From: Aphanomyces cochlioides
Taxonomy: Eukaryota > Oomycota > Saprolegniomycetes > Saprolegniales > Verrucalvaceae
Direction of reading: 5' to 3'
Assembly: GCA_019828595.1 (NCBI GenBank)
Contig: JAHQRK010000010.1
Location: 1-64,000 of the forward strand
DNA: 64,000 bases
In this document: positions 13,601 to 28,600 of the stretch, piece by piece
Numbering within the stretch: the first letter of the stretch is position 1
Layout: each line of letters opens with the position of its first letter
Position numbers and translations under genes: made by a program
Notes under the pieces: model-generated
Seen by the model: only the letters and a program-made list of their open reading frames with translations
Told to the model about the DNA's origin: nothing
Database searches by the model: none

Positions 13601-16600
13601 GCCAGACGTGGCGAGTGGGTATCTCGATGGGGTCGAGATGTGCATGTGGCACGTGGGTACCAAAAGTGGAGAAAAAGTGGCATCGAGATGCATTTTGTGG
13701 GGTATGATTGGGACTATCGCGTGTTGATTTCGGACCAAGTTGATGCTTGGTCGTCCACCACACGAGCATGACACCTTTCAAACATGCCAGACGTGGCGAG
13801 TGGGTATCTCGATGGGGTCGAGATGTGCATGTGGCACGTGGGTACCAAAAGTGGAGAAAAAGTGGCATCGAGATGCATTTTGTGGGGTATGATTGGGACT
13901 ATCGCGTGTTGATTTCGGACCAAGTTGATGCTTGGTCGTCCACCACACGAGCATGACACCTTTCAAACATGCCAGACGTGGCGAGTGGGTATCTCGATGG
14001 GGTCGAGATGTGCATGTGGCACGTGGGTACCAAAAGTGGAGAAAAAGTGGCATCGAGATGCATTTTGTGGGGTATGATTGGGACTATCGCGTGTTGATTT
14101 CGGACCAAGTTGATGCTTGGTCGTCCACCACACGAGCATGACACCTTTCAAACATGCCAGACGTGGCGAGTGGGTATCTCGATGGGGTCGAGATGTGCAT
14201 GTGGCACGTGGGTACCAAAAGTGGAGAAAAAGTGGCATCGAGATGCATTTTGTGGGGTATGATTGGGACTATCGCGTGTTGATTTCGGACCAAGTTGATG
14301 CTTGGTCGTCCACCACACGAGCATGACACCTTTCAAACATGCCAGACGTGGCGAGTGGGTATCTCGATGGGGTCGAGATGTGCATGTGGCACGTGGGTAC
14401 CAAAAGTGGAGAAAAAGTGGCATCGAGATGCATTTTGTGGGGTATGATTGGGACTATCGCGTGTTGATTTCGGACCAAGTTGATGCTTGGTCGTCCACCA
14501 CACGAGCATGACACCTTTCAAACATGCCAGACGTGGCGAGTGGGTATCTCGATGGGGTCGAGATGTGCATGTGGCACGTGGGTACCAAAAGTGGAGAAAA
14601 AGTGGCATCGAGATGCATTTTGTGGGGTATGATTGGGACTATCGCGTGTTGATTTCGGACCAAGTTGATGCTTGGTCGTCCACCACACGAGCATGACACC
14701 TTTCAAACATGCCAGACGTGGCGAGTGGGTATCTCGATGGGGTCGAGATGTGCATGTGGCACGTGGGTACCAAAAGTGGAGAAAAAGTGGCATCGAGATG
14801 CATTTTGTGGGGTATGATTGGGACTATCGCGTGTTGATTTCGGACCAAGTTGATGCTTGGTCGTCCACCACACGAGCATGACACCTTTCAAACATGCCAG
14901 ACGTGGCGAGTGGGTATCTCGATGGGGTCGAGATGTGCATGTGGCACGTGGGTACCAAAAGTGGAGAAAAAGTGGCATCGAGATGCATTTTGTGGGGTAT
15001 GATTGGGACTATCGCGTGTTGATTTCGGACCAAGTTGATGCTTGGTCGTCCACCACACGAGCATGACACCTTTCAAACATGCCAGACGTGGCGAGTGGGT
15101 ATCTCGATGGGGTCGAGATGTGCATGTGGCACGTGGGTACCAAAAGTGGAGAAAAAGTGGCATCGAGATGCATTTTGTGGGGTATGATTGGGACTATCGC
15201 GTGTTGATTTCGGACCAAGTTGATGCTTGGTCGTCCACCACACGAGCATGACACCTTTCAAACATGCCAGACGTGGCGAGTGGGTATCTCGATGGGGTCG
15301 AGATGTGCATGTGGCACGTGGGTACCAAAAGTGGAGAAAAAGTGGCATCGAGATGCATTTTGTGGGGTATGATTGGGACTATCGCGTGTTGATTTCGGAC
15401 CAAGTTGATGCTTGGTCGTCCACCACACGAGCATGACACCTTTCAAACATGCCAGACGTGGCGAGTGGGTATCTCGATGGGGTCGAGATGTGCATGTGGC
15501 ACGTGGGTACCAAAAGTGGAGAAAAAGTGGCATCGAGATGCATTTTGTGGGGTATGATTGGGACTATCGCGTGTTGATTTCGGACCAAGTTGATGCTTGG
15601 TCGTCCACCACACGAGCATGACACCTTTCAAACATGCCAGACGTGGCGAGTGGGTATCTCGATGGGGTCGAGATGTGCATGTGGCACGTGGGTACCAAAA
15701 GTGGAGAAAAAGTGGCATCGAGATGCATTTTGTGGGGTATGATTGGGACTATCGCGTGTTGATTTCGGACCAAGTTGATGCTTGGTCGTCCACCACACGA
15801 GCATGACACCTTTCAAACATGCCAGACGTGGCGAGTGGGTATCTCGATGGGGTCGAGATGTGCATGTGGCACGTGGGTACCAAAAGTGGAGAAAAAGTGG
15901 CATCGAGATGCATTTTGTGGGGTATGATTGGGACTATCGCGTGTTGATTTCGGACCAAGTTGATGCTTGGTCGTCCACCACACGAGCATGACACCTTTCA
16001 AACATGCCAGACGTGGCGAGTGGGTATCTCGATGGGGTCGAGATGTGCATGTGGCACGTGGGTACCAAAAGTGGAGAAAAAGTGGCATCGAGATGCATTT
16101 TGTGGGGTATGATTGGGACTATCGCGTGTTGATTTCGGACCAAGTTGATGCTTGGTCGTCCACCACACGAGCATGACACCTTTCAAACATGCCAGACGTG
16201 GCGAGTGGGTATCTCGATGGGGTCGAGATGTGCATGTGGCACGTGGGTACCAAAAGTGGAGAAAAAGTGGCATCGAGATGCATTTTGTGGGGTATGATTG
16301 GGACTATCGCGTGTTGATTTCGGACCAAGTTGATGCTTGGTCGTCCACCACACGAGCATGACACCTTTCAAACATGCCAGACGTGGCGAGTGGGTATCTC
16401 GATGGGGTCGAGATGTGCATGTGGCACGTGGGTACCAAAAGTGGAGAAAAAGTGGCATCGAGATGCATTTTGTGGGGTATGATTGGGACTATCGCGTGTT
16501 GATTTCGGACCAAGTTGATGCTTGGTCGTCCACCACACGAGCATGACACCTTTCAAACATGCCAGACGTGGCGAGTGGGTATCTCGATGGGGTCGAGATG

Positions 16601-19600
16601 TGCATGTGGCACGTGGGTACCAAAAGTGGAGAAAAAGTGGCATCGAGATGCATTTTGTGGGGTATGATTGGGACTATCGCGTGTTGATTTCGGACCAAGT
16701 TGATGCTTGGTCGTCCACCACACGAGCATGACACCTTTCAAACATGCCAGACGTGGCGAGTGGGTATCTCGATGGGGTCGAGATGTGCATGTGGCACGTG
16801 GGTACCAAAAGTGGAGAAAAAGTGGCATCGAGATGCATTTTGTGGGGTATGATTGGGACTATCGCGTGTTGATTTCGGACCAAGTTGATGCTTGGTCGTC
16901 CACCACACGAGCATGACACCTTTCAAACATGCCAGACGTGGCGAGTGGGTATCTCGATGGGGTCGAGATGTGCATGTGGCACGTGGGTACCAAAAGTGGA
17001 GAAAAAGTGGCATCGAGATGCATTTTGTGGGGTATGATTGGGACTATCGCGTGTTGATTTCGGACCAAGTTGATGCTTGGTCGTCCACCACACGAGCATG
17101 ACACCTTTCAAACATGCCAGACGTGGCGAGTGGGTATCTCGATGGGGTCGAGATGTGCATGTGGCACGTGGGTACCAAAAGTGGAGAAAAAGTGGCATCG
17201 AGATGCATTTTGTGGGGTATGATTGGGACTATCGCGTGTTGATTTCGGACCAAGTTGATGCTTGGTCGTCCACCACACGAGCATGACACCTTTCAAACAT
17301 GCCAGACGTGGCGAGTGGGTATCTCGATGGGGTCGAGATGTGCATGTGGCACGTGGGTACCAAAAGTGGAGAAAAAGTGGCATCGAGATGCATTTTGTGG
17401 GGTATGATTGGGACTATCGCGTGTTGATTTCGGACCAAGTTGATGCTTGGTCGTCCACCACACGAGCATGACACCTTTCAAACATGCCAGACGTGGCGAG
17501 TGGGTATCTCGATGGGGTCGAGATGTGCATGTGGCACGTGGGTACCAAAAGTGGAGAAAAAGTGGCATCGAGATGCATTTTGTGGGGTATGATTGGGACT
17601 ATCGCGTGTTGATTTCGGACCAAGTTGATGCTTGGTCGTCCACCACACGAGCATGACACCTTTCAAACATGCCAGACGTGGCGAGTGGGTATCTCGATGG
17701 GGTCGAGATGTGCATGTGGCACGTGGGTACCAAAAGTGGAGAAAAAGTGGCATCGAGATGCATTTTGTGGGGTATGATTGGGACTATCGCGTGTTGATTT
17801 CGGACCAAGTTGATGCTTGGTCGTCCACCACACGAGCATGACACCTTTCAAACATGCCAGACGTGGCGAGTGGGTATCTCGATGGGGTCGAGATGTGCAT
17901 GTGGCACGTGGGTACCAAAAGTGGAGAAAAAGTGGCATCGAGATGCATTTTGTGGGGTATGATTGGGACTATCGCGTGTTGATTTCGGACCAAGTTGATG
18001 CTTGGTCGTCCACCACACGAGCATGACACCTTTCAAACATGCCAGACGTGGCGAGTGGGTATCTCGATGGGGTCGAGATGTGCATGTGGCACGTGGGTAC
18101 CAAAAGTGGAGAAAAAGTGGCATCGAGATGCATTTTGTGGGGTATGATTGGGACTATCGCGTGTTGATTTCGGACCAAGTTGATGCTTGGTCGTCCACCA
18201 CACGAGCATGACACCTTTCAAACATGCCAGACGTGGCGAGTGGGTATCTCGATGGGGTCGAGATGTGCATGTGGCACGTGGGTACCAAAAGTGGAGAAAA
18301 AGTGGCATCGAGATGCATTTTGTGGGGTATGATTGGGACTATCGCGTGTTGATTTCGGACCAAGTTGATGCTTGGTCGTCCACCACACGAGCATGACACC
18401 TTTCAAACATGCCAGACGTGGCGAGTGGGTATCTCGATGGGGTCGAGATGTGCATGTGGCACGTGGGTACCAAAAGTGGAGAAAAAGTGGCATCGAGATG
18501 CATTTTGTGGGGTATGATTGGGACTATCGCGTGTTGATTTCGGACCAAGTTGATGCTTGGTCGTCCACCACACGAGCATGACACCTTTCAAACATGCCAG
18601 ACGTGGCGAGTGGGTATCTCGATGGGGTCGAGATGTGCATGTGGCACGTGGGTACCAAAAGTGGAGAAAAAGTGGCATCGAGATGCATTTTGTGGGGTAT
18701 GATTGGGACTATCGCGTGTTGATTTCGGACCAAGTTGATGCTTGGTCGTCCACCACACGAGCATGACACCTTTCAAACATGCCAGACGTGGCGAGTGGGT
18801 ATCTCGATGGGGTCGAGATGTGCATGTGGCACGTGGGTACCAAAAGTGGAGAAAAAGTGGCATCGAGATGCATTTTGTGGGGTATGATTGGGACTATCGC
18901 GTGTTGATTTCGGACCAAGTTGATGCTTGGTCGTCCACCACACGAGCATGACACCTTTCAAACATGCCAGACGTGGCGAGTGGGTATCTCGATGGGGTCG
19001 AGATGTGCATGTGGCACGTGGGTACCAAAAGTGGAGAAAAAGTGGCATCGAGATGCATTTTGTGGGGTATGATTGGGACTATCGCGTGTTGATTTCGGAC
19101 CAAGTTGATGCTTGGTCGTCCACCACACGAGCATGACACCTTTCAAACATGCCAGACGTGGCGAGTGGGTATCTCGATGGGGTCGAGATGTGCATGTGGC
19201 ACGTGGGTACCAAAAGTGGAGAAAAAGTGGCATCGAGATGCATTTTGTGGGGTATGATTGGGACTATCGCGTGTTGATTTCGGACCAAGTTGATGCTTGG
19301 TCGTCCACCACACGAGCATGACACCTTTCAAACATGCCAGACGTGGCGAGTGGGTATCTCGATGGGGTCGAGATGTGCATGTGGCACGTGGGTACCAAAA
19401 GTGGAGAAAAAGTGGCATCGAGATGCATTTTGTGGGGTATGATTGGGACTATCGCGTGTTGATTTCGGACCAAGTTGATGCTTGGTCGTCCACCACACGA
19501 GCATGACACCTTTCAAACATGCCAGACGTGGCGAGTGGGTATCTCGATGGGGTCGAGATGTGCATGTGGCACGTGGGTACCAAAAGTGGAGAAAAAGTGG

Positions 19601-22600
19601 CATCGAGATGCATTTTGTGGGGTATGATTGGGACTATCGCGTGTTGATTTCGGACCAAGTTGATGCTTGGTCGTCCACCACACGAGCATGACACCTTTCA
19701 AACATGCCAGACGTGGCGAGTGGGTATCTCGATGGGGTCGAGATGTGCATGTGGCACGTGGGTACCAAAAGTGGAGAAAAAGTGGCATCGAGATGCATTT
19801 TGTGGGGTATGATTGGGACTATCGCGTGTTGATTTCGGACCAAGTTGATGCTTGGTCGTCCACCACACGAGCATGACACCTTTCAAACATGCCAGACGTG
19901 GCGAGTGGGTATCTCGATGGGGTCGAGATGTGCATGTGGCACGTGGGTACCAAAAGTGGAGAAAAAGTGGCATCGAGATGCATTTTGTGGGGTATGATTG
20001 GGACTATCGCGTGTTGATTTCGGACCAAGTTGATGCTTGGTCGTCCACCACACGAGCATGACACCTTTCAAACATGCCAGACGTGGCGAGTGGGTATCTC
20101 GATGGGGTCGAGATGTGCATGTGGCACGTGGGTACCAAAAGTGGAGAAAAAGTGGCATCGAGATGCATTTTGTGGGGTATGATTGGGACTATCGCGTGTT
20201 GATTTCGGACCAAGTTGATGCTTGGTCGTCCACCACACGAGCATGACACCTTTCAAACATGCCAGACGTGGCGAGTGGGTATCTCGATGGGGTCGAGATG
20301 TGCATGTGGCACGTGGGTACCAAAAGTGGAGAAAAAGTGGCATCGAGATGCATTTTGTGGGGTATGATTGGGACTATCGCGTGTTGATTTCGGACCAAGT
20401 TGATGCTTGGTCGTCCACCACACGAGCATGACACCTTTCAAACATGCCAGACGTGGCGAGTGGGTATCTCGATGGGGTCGAGATGTGCATGTGGCACGTG
20501 GGTACCAAAAGTGGAGAAAAAGTGGCATCGAGATGCATTTTGTGGGGTATGATTGGGACTATCGCGTGTTGATTTCGGACCAAGTTGATGCTTGGTCGTC
20601 CACCACACGAGCATGACACCTTTCAAACATGCCAGACGTGGCGAGTGGGTATCTCGATGGGGTCGAGATGTGCATGTGGCACGTGGGTACCAAAAGTGGA
20701 GAAAAAGTGGCATCGAGATGCATTTTGTGGGGTATGATTGGGACTATCGCGTGTTGATTTCGGACCAAGTTGATGCTTGGTCGTCCACCACACGAGCATG
20801 ACACCTTTCAAACATGCCAGACGTGGCGAGTGGGTATCTCGATGGGGTCGAGATGTGCATGTGGCACGTGGGTACCAAAAGTGGAGAAAAAGTGGCATCG
20901 AGATGCATTTTGTGGGGTATGATTGGGACTATCGCGTGTTGATTTCGGACCAAGTTGATGCTTGGTCGTCCACCACACGAGCATGACACCTTTCAAACAT
21001 GCCAGACGTGGCGAGTGGGTATCTCGATGGGGTCGAGATGTGCATGTGGCACGTGGGTACCAAAAGTGGAGAAAAAGTGGCATCGAGATGCATTTTGTGG
21101 GGTATGATTGGGACTATCGCGTGTTGATTTCGGACCAAGTTGATGCTTGGTCGTCCACCACACGAGCATGACACCTTTCAAACATGCCAGACGTGGCGAG
21201 TGGGTATCTCGATGGGGTCGAGATGTGCATGTGGCACGTGGGTACCAAAAGTGGAGAAAAAGTGGCATCGAGATGCATTTTGTGGGGTATGATTGGGACT
21301 ATCGCGTGTTGATTTCGGACCAAGTTGATGCTTGGTCGTCCACCACACGAGCATGACACCTTTCAAACATGCCAGACGTGGCGAGTGGGTATCTCGATGG
21401 GGTCGAGATGTGCATGTGGCACGTGGGTACCAAAAGTGGAGAAAAAGTGGCATCGAGATGCATTTTGTGGGGTATGATTGGGACTATCGCGTGTTGATTT
21501 CGGACCAAGTTGATGCTTGGTCGTCCACCACACGAGCATGACACCTTTCAAACATGCCAGACGTGGCGAGTGGGTATCTCGATGGGGTCGAGATGTGCAT
21601 GTGGCACGTGGGTACCAAAAGTGGAGAAAAAGTGGCATCGAGATGCATTTTGTGGGGTATGATTGGGACTATCGCGTGTTGATTTCGGACCAAGTTGATG
21701 CTTGGTCGTCCACCACACGAGCATGACACCTTTCAAACATGCCAGACGTGGCGAGTGGGTATCTCGATGGGGTCGAGATGTGCATGTGGCACGTGGGTAC
21801 CAAAAGTGGAGAAAAAGTGGCATCGAGATGCATTTTGTGGGGTATGATTGGGACTATCGCGTGTTGATTTCGGACCAAGTTGATGCTTGGTCGTCCACCA
21901 CACGAGCATGACACCTTTCAAACATGCCAGACGTGGCGAGTGGGTATCTCGATGGGGTCGAGATGTGCATGTGGCACGTGGGTACCAAAAGTGGAGAAAA
22001 AGTGGCATCGAGATGCATTTTGTGGGGTATGATTGGGACTATCGCGTGTTGATTTCGGACCAAGTTGATGCTTGGTCGTCCACCACACGAGCATGACACC
22101 TTTCAAACATGCCAGACGTGGCGAGTGGGTATCTCGATGGGGTCGAGATGTGCATGTGGCACGTGGGTACCAAAAGTGGAGAAAAAGTGGCATCGAGATG
22201 CATTTTGTGGGGTATGATTGGGACTATCGCGTGTTGATTTCGGACCAAGTTGATGCTTGGTCGTCCACCACACGAGCATGACACCTTTCAAACATGCCAG
22301 ACGTGGCGAGTGGGTATCTCGATGGGGTCGAGATGTGCATGTGGCACGTGGGTACCAAAAGTGGAGAAAAAGTGGCATCGAGATGCATTTTGTGGGGTAT
22401 GATTGGGACTATCGCGTGTTGATTTCGGACCAAGTTGATGCTTGGTCGTCCACCACACGAGCATGACACCTTTCAAACATGCCAGACGTGGCGAGTGGGT
22501 ATCTCGATGGGGTCGAGATGTGCATGTGGCACGTGGGTACCAAAAGTGGAGAAAAAGTGGCATCGAGATGCATTTTGTGGGGTATGATTGGGACTATCGC

Positions 22601-25600
22601 GTGTTGATTTCGGACCAAGTTGATGCTTGGTCGTCCACCACACGAGCATGACACCTTTCAAACATGCCAGACGTGGCGAGTGGGTATCTCGATGGGGTCG
22701 AGATGTGCATGTGGCACGTGGGTACCAAAAGTGGAGAAAAAGTGGCATCGAGATGCATTTTGTGGGGTATGATTGGGACTATCGCGTGTTGATTTCGGAC
22801 CAAGTTGATGCTTGGTCGTCCACCACACGAGCATGACACCTTTCAAACATGCCAGACGTGGCGAGTGGGTATCTCGATGGGGTCGAGATGTGCATGTGGC
22901 ACGTGGGTACCAAAAGTGGAGAAAAAGTGGCATCGAGATGCATTTTGTGGGGTATGATTGGGACTATCGCGTGTTGATTTCGGACCAAGTTGATGCTTGG
23001 TCGTCCACCACACGAGCATGACACCTTTCAAACATGCCAGACGTGGCGAGTGGGTATCTCGATGGGGTCGAGATGTGCATGTGGCACGTGGGTACCAAAA
23101 GTGGAGAAAAAGTGGCATCGAGATGCATTTTGTGGGGTATGATTGGGACTATCGCGTGTTGATTTCGGACCAAGTTGATGCTTGGTCGTCCACCACACGA
23201 GCATGACACCTTTCAAACATGCCAGACGTGGCGAGTGGGTATCTCGATGGGGTCGAGATGTGCATGTGGCACGTGGGTACCAAAAGTGGAGAAAAAGTGG
23301 CATCGAGATGCATTTTGTGGGGTATGATTGGGACTATCGCGTGTTGATTTCGGACCAAGTTGATGCTTGGTCGTCCACCACACGAGCATGACACCTTTCA
23401 AACATGCCAGACGTGGCGAGTGGGTATCTCGATGGGGTCGAGATGTGCATGTGGCACGTGGGTACCAAAAGTGGAGAAAAAGTGGCATCGAGATGCATTT
23501 TGTGGGGTATGATTGGGACTATCGCGTGTTGATTTCGGACCAAGTTGATGCTTGGTCGTCCACCACACGAGCATGACACCTTTCAAACATGCCAGACGTG
23601 GCGAGTGGGTATCTCGATGGGGTCGAGATGTGCATGTGGCACGTGGGTACCAAAAGTGGAGAAAAAGTGGCATCGAGATGCATTTTGTGGGGTATGATTG
23701 GGACTATCGCGTGTTGATTTCGGACCAAGTTGATGCTTGGTCGTCCACCACACGAGCATGACACCTTTCAAACATGCCAGACGTGGCGAGTGGGTATCTC
23801 GATGGGGTCGAGATGTGCATGTGGCACGTGGGTACCAAAAGTGGAGAAAAAGTGGCATCGAGATGCATTTTGTGGGGTATGATTGGGACTATCGCGTGTT
23901 GATTTCGGACCAAGTTGATGCTTGGTCGTCCACCACACGAGCATGACACCTTTCAAACATGCCAGACGTGGCGAGTGGGTATCTCGATGGGGTCGAGATG
24001 TGCATGTGGCACGTGGGTACCAAAAGTGGAGAAAAAGTGGCATCGAGATGCATTTTGTGGGGTATGATTGGGACTATCGCGTGTTGATTTCGGACCAAGT
24101 TGATGCTTGGTCGTCCACCACACGAGCATGACACCTTTCAAACATGCCAGACGTGGCGAGTGGGTATCTCGATGGGGTCGAGATGTGCATGTGGCACGTG
24201 GGTACCAAAAGTGGAGAAAAAGTGGCATCGAGATGCATTTTGTGGGGTATGATTGGGACTATCGCGTGTTGATTTCGGACCAAGTTGATGCTTGGTCGTC
24301 CACCACACGAGCATGACACCTTTCAAACATGCCAGACGTGGCGAGTGGGTATCTCGATGGGGTCGAGATGTGCATGTGGCACGTGGGTACCAAAAGTGGA
24401 GAAAAAGTGGCATCGAGATGCATTTTGTGGGGTATGATTGGGACTATCGCGTGTTGATTTCGGACCAAGTTGATGCTTGGTCGTCCACCACACGAGCATG
24501 ACACCTTTCAAACATGCCAGACGTGGCGAGTGGGTATCTCGATGGGGTCGAGATGTGCATGTGGCACGTGGGTACCAAAAGTGGAGAAAAAGTGGCATCG
24601 AGATGCATTTTGTGGGGTATGATTGGGACTATCGCGTGTTGATTTCGGACCAAGTTGATGCTTGGTCGTCCACCACACGAGCATGACACCTTTCAAACAT
24701 GCCAGACGTGGCGAGTGGGTATCTCGATGGGGTCGAGATGTGCATGTGGCACGTGGGTACCAAAAGTGGAGAAAAAGTGGCATCGAGATGCATTTTGTGG
24801 GGTATGATTGGGACTATCGCGTGTTGATTTCGGACCAAGTTGATGCTTGGTCGTCCACCACACGAGCATGACACCTTTCAAACATGCCAGACGTGGCGAG
24901 TGGGTATCTCGATGGGGTCGAGATGTGCATGTGGCACGTGGGTACCAAAAGTGGAGAAAAAGTGGCATCGAGATGCATTTTGTGGGGTATGATTGGGACT
25001 ATCGCGTGTTGATTTCGGACCAAGTTGATGCTTGGTCGTCCACCACACGAGCATGACACCTTTCAAACATGCCAGACGTGGCGAGTGGGTATCTCGATGG
25101 GGTCGAGATGTGCATGTGGCACGTGGGTACCAAAAGTGGAGAAAAAGTGGCATCGAGATGCATTTTGTGGGGTATGATTGGGACTATCGCGTGTTGATTT
25201 CGGACCAAGTTGATGCTTGGTCGTCCACCACACGAGCATGACACCTTTCAAACATGCCAGACGTGGCGAGTGGGTATCTCGATGGGGTCGAGATGTGCAT
25301 GTGGCACGTGGGTACCAAAAGTGGAGAAAAAGTGGCATCGAGATGCATTTTGTGGGGTATGATTGGGACTATCGCGTGTTGATTTCGGACCAAGTTGATG
25401 CTTGGTCGTCCACCACACGAGCATGACACCTTTCAAACATGCCAGACGTGGCGAGTGGGTATCTCGATGGGGTCGAGATGTGCATGTGGCACGTGGGTAC
25501 CAAAAGTGGAGAAAAAGTGGCATCGAGATGCATTTTGTGGGGTATGATTGGGACTATCGCGTGTTGATTTCGGACCAAGTTGATGCTTGGTCGTCCACCA

Positions 25601-28600
25601 CACGAGCATGACACCTTTCAAACATGCCAGACGTGGCGAGTGGGTATCTCGATGGGGTCGAGATGTGCATGTGGCACGTGGGTACCAAAAGTGGAGAAAA
25701 AGTGGCATCGAGATGCATTTTGTGGGGTATGATTGGGACTATCGCGTGTTGATTTCGGACCAAGTTGATGCTTGGTCGTCCACCACACGAGCATGACACC
25801 TTTCAAACATGCCAGACGTGGCGAGTGGGTATCTCGATGGGGTCGAGATGTGCATGTGGCACGTGGGTACCAAAAGTGGAGAAAAAGTGGCATCGAGATG
25901 CATTTTGTGGGGTATGATTGGGACTATCGCGTGTTGATTTCGGACCAAGTTGATGCTTGGTCGTCCACCACACGAGCATGACACCTTTCAAACATGCCAG
26001 ACGTGGCGAGTGGGTATCTCGATGGGGTCGAGATGTGCATGTGGCACGTGGGTACCAAAAGTGGAGAAAAAGTGGCATCGAGATGCATTTTGTGGGGTAT
26101 GATTGGGACTATCGCGTGTTGATTTCGGACCAAGTTGATGCTTGGTCGTCCACCACACGAGCATGACACCTTTCAAACATGCCAGACGTGGCGAGTGGGT
26201 ATCTCGATGGGGTCGAGATGTGCATGTGGCACGTGGGTACCAAAAGTGGAGAAAAAGTGGCATCGAGATGCATTTTGTGGGGTATGATTGGGACTATCGC
26301 GTGTTGATTTCGGACCAAGTTGATGCTTGGTCGTCCACCACACGAGCATGACACCTTTCAAACATGCCAGACGTGGCGAGTGGGTATCTCGATGGGGTCG
26401 AGATGTGCATGTGGCACGTGGGTACCAAAAGTGGAGAAAAAGTGGCATCGAGATGCATTTTGTGGGGTATGATTGGGACTATCGCGTGTTGATTTCGGAC
26501 CAAGTTGATGCTTGGTCGTCCACCACACGAGCATGACACCTTTCAAACATGCCAGACGTGGCGAGTGGGTATCTCGATGGGGTCGAGATGTGCATGTGGC
26601 ACGTGGGTACCAAAAGTGGAGAAAAAGTGGCATCGAGATGCATTTTGTGGGGTATGATTGGGACTATCGCGTGTTGATTTCGGACCAAGTTGATGCTTGG
26701 TCGTCCACCACACGAGCATGACACCTTTCAAACATGCCAGACGTGGCGAGTGGGTATCTCGATGGGGTCGAGATGTGCATGTGGCACGTGGGTACCAAAA
26801 GTGGAGAAAAAGTGGCATCGAGATGCATTTTGTGGGGTATGATTGGGACTATCGCGTGTTGATTTCGGACCAAGTTGATGCTTGGTCGTCCACCACACGA
26901 GCATGACACCTTTCAAACATGCCAGACGTGGCGAGTGGGTATCTCGATGGGGTCGAGATGTGCATGTGGCACGTGGGTACCAAAAGTGGAGAAAAAGTGG
27001 CATCGAGATGCATTTTGTGGGGTATGATTGGGACTATCGCGTGTTGATTTCGGACCAAGTTGATGCTTGGTCGTCCACCACACGAGCATGACACCTTTCA
27101 AACATGCCAGACGTGGCGAGTGGGTATCTCGATGGGGTCGAGATGTGCATGTGGCACGTGGGTACCAAAAGTGGAGAAAAAGTGGCATCGAGATGCATTT
27201 TGTGGGGTATGATTGGGACTATCGCGTGTTGATTTCGGACCAAGTTGATGCTTGGTCGTCCACCACACGAGCATGACACCTTTCAAACATGCCAGACGTG
27301 GCGAGTGGGTATCTCGATGGGGTCGAGATGTGCATGTGGCACGTGGGTACCAAAAGTGGAGAAAAAGTGGCATCGAGATGCATTTTGTGGGGTATGATTG
27401 GGACTATCGCGTGTTGATTTCGGACCAAGTTGATGCTTGGTCGTCCACCACACGAGCATGACACCTTTCAAACATGCCAGACGTGGCGAGTGGGTATCTC
27501 GATGGGGTCGAGATGTGCATGTGGCACGTGGGTACCAAAAGTGGAGAAAAAGTGGCATCGAGATGCATTTTGTGGGGTATGATTGGGACTATCGCGTGTT
27601 GATTTCGGACCAAGTTGATGCTTGGTCGTCCACCACACGAGCATGACACCTTTCAAACATGCCAGACGTGGCGAGTGGGTATCTCGATGGGGTCGAGATG
27701 TGCATGTGGCACGTGGGTACCAAAAGTGGAGAAAAAGTGGCATCGAGATGCATTTTGTGGGGTATGATTGGGACTATCGCGTGTTGATTTCGGACCAAGT
27801 TGATGCTTGGTCGTCCACCACACGAGCATGACACCTTTCAAACATGCCAGACGTGGCGAGTGGGTATCTCGATGGGGTCGAGATGTGCATGTGGCACGTG
27901 GGTACCAAAAGTGGAGAAAAAGTGGCATCGAGATGCATTTTGTGGGGTATGATTGGGACTATCGCGTGTTGATTTCGGACCAAGTTGATGCTTGGTCGTC
28001 CACCACACGAGCATGACACCTTTCAAACATGCCAGACGTGGCGAGTGGGTATCTCGATGGGGTCGAGATGTGCATGTGGCACGTGGGTACCAAAAGTGGA
28101 GAAAAAGTGGCATCGAGATGCATTTTGTGGGGTATGATTGGGACTATCGCGTGTTGATTTCGGACCAAGTTGATGCTTGGTCGTCCACCACACGAGCATG
28201 ACACCTTTCAAACATGCCAGACGTGGCGAGTGGGTATCTCGATGGGGTCGAGATGTGCATGTGGCACGTGGGTACCAAAAGTGGAGAAAAAGTGGCATCG
28301 AGATGCATTTTGTGGGGTATGATTGGGACTATCGCGTGTTGATTTCGGACCAAGTTGATGCTTGGTCGTCCACCACACGAGCATGACACCTTTCAAACAT
28401 GCCAGACGTGGCGAGTGGGTATCTCGATGGGGTCGAGATGTGCATGTGGCACGTGGGTACCAAAAGTGGAGAAAAAGTGGCATCGAGATGCATTTTGTGG
28501 GGTATGATTGGGACTATCGCGTGTTGATTTCGGACCAAGTTGATGCTTGGTCGTCCACCACACGAGCATGACACCTTTCAAACATGCCAGACGTGGCGAG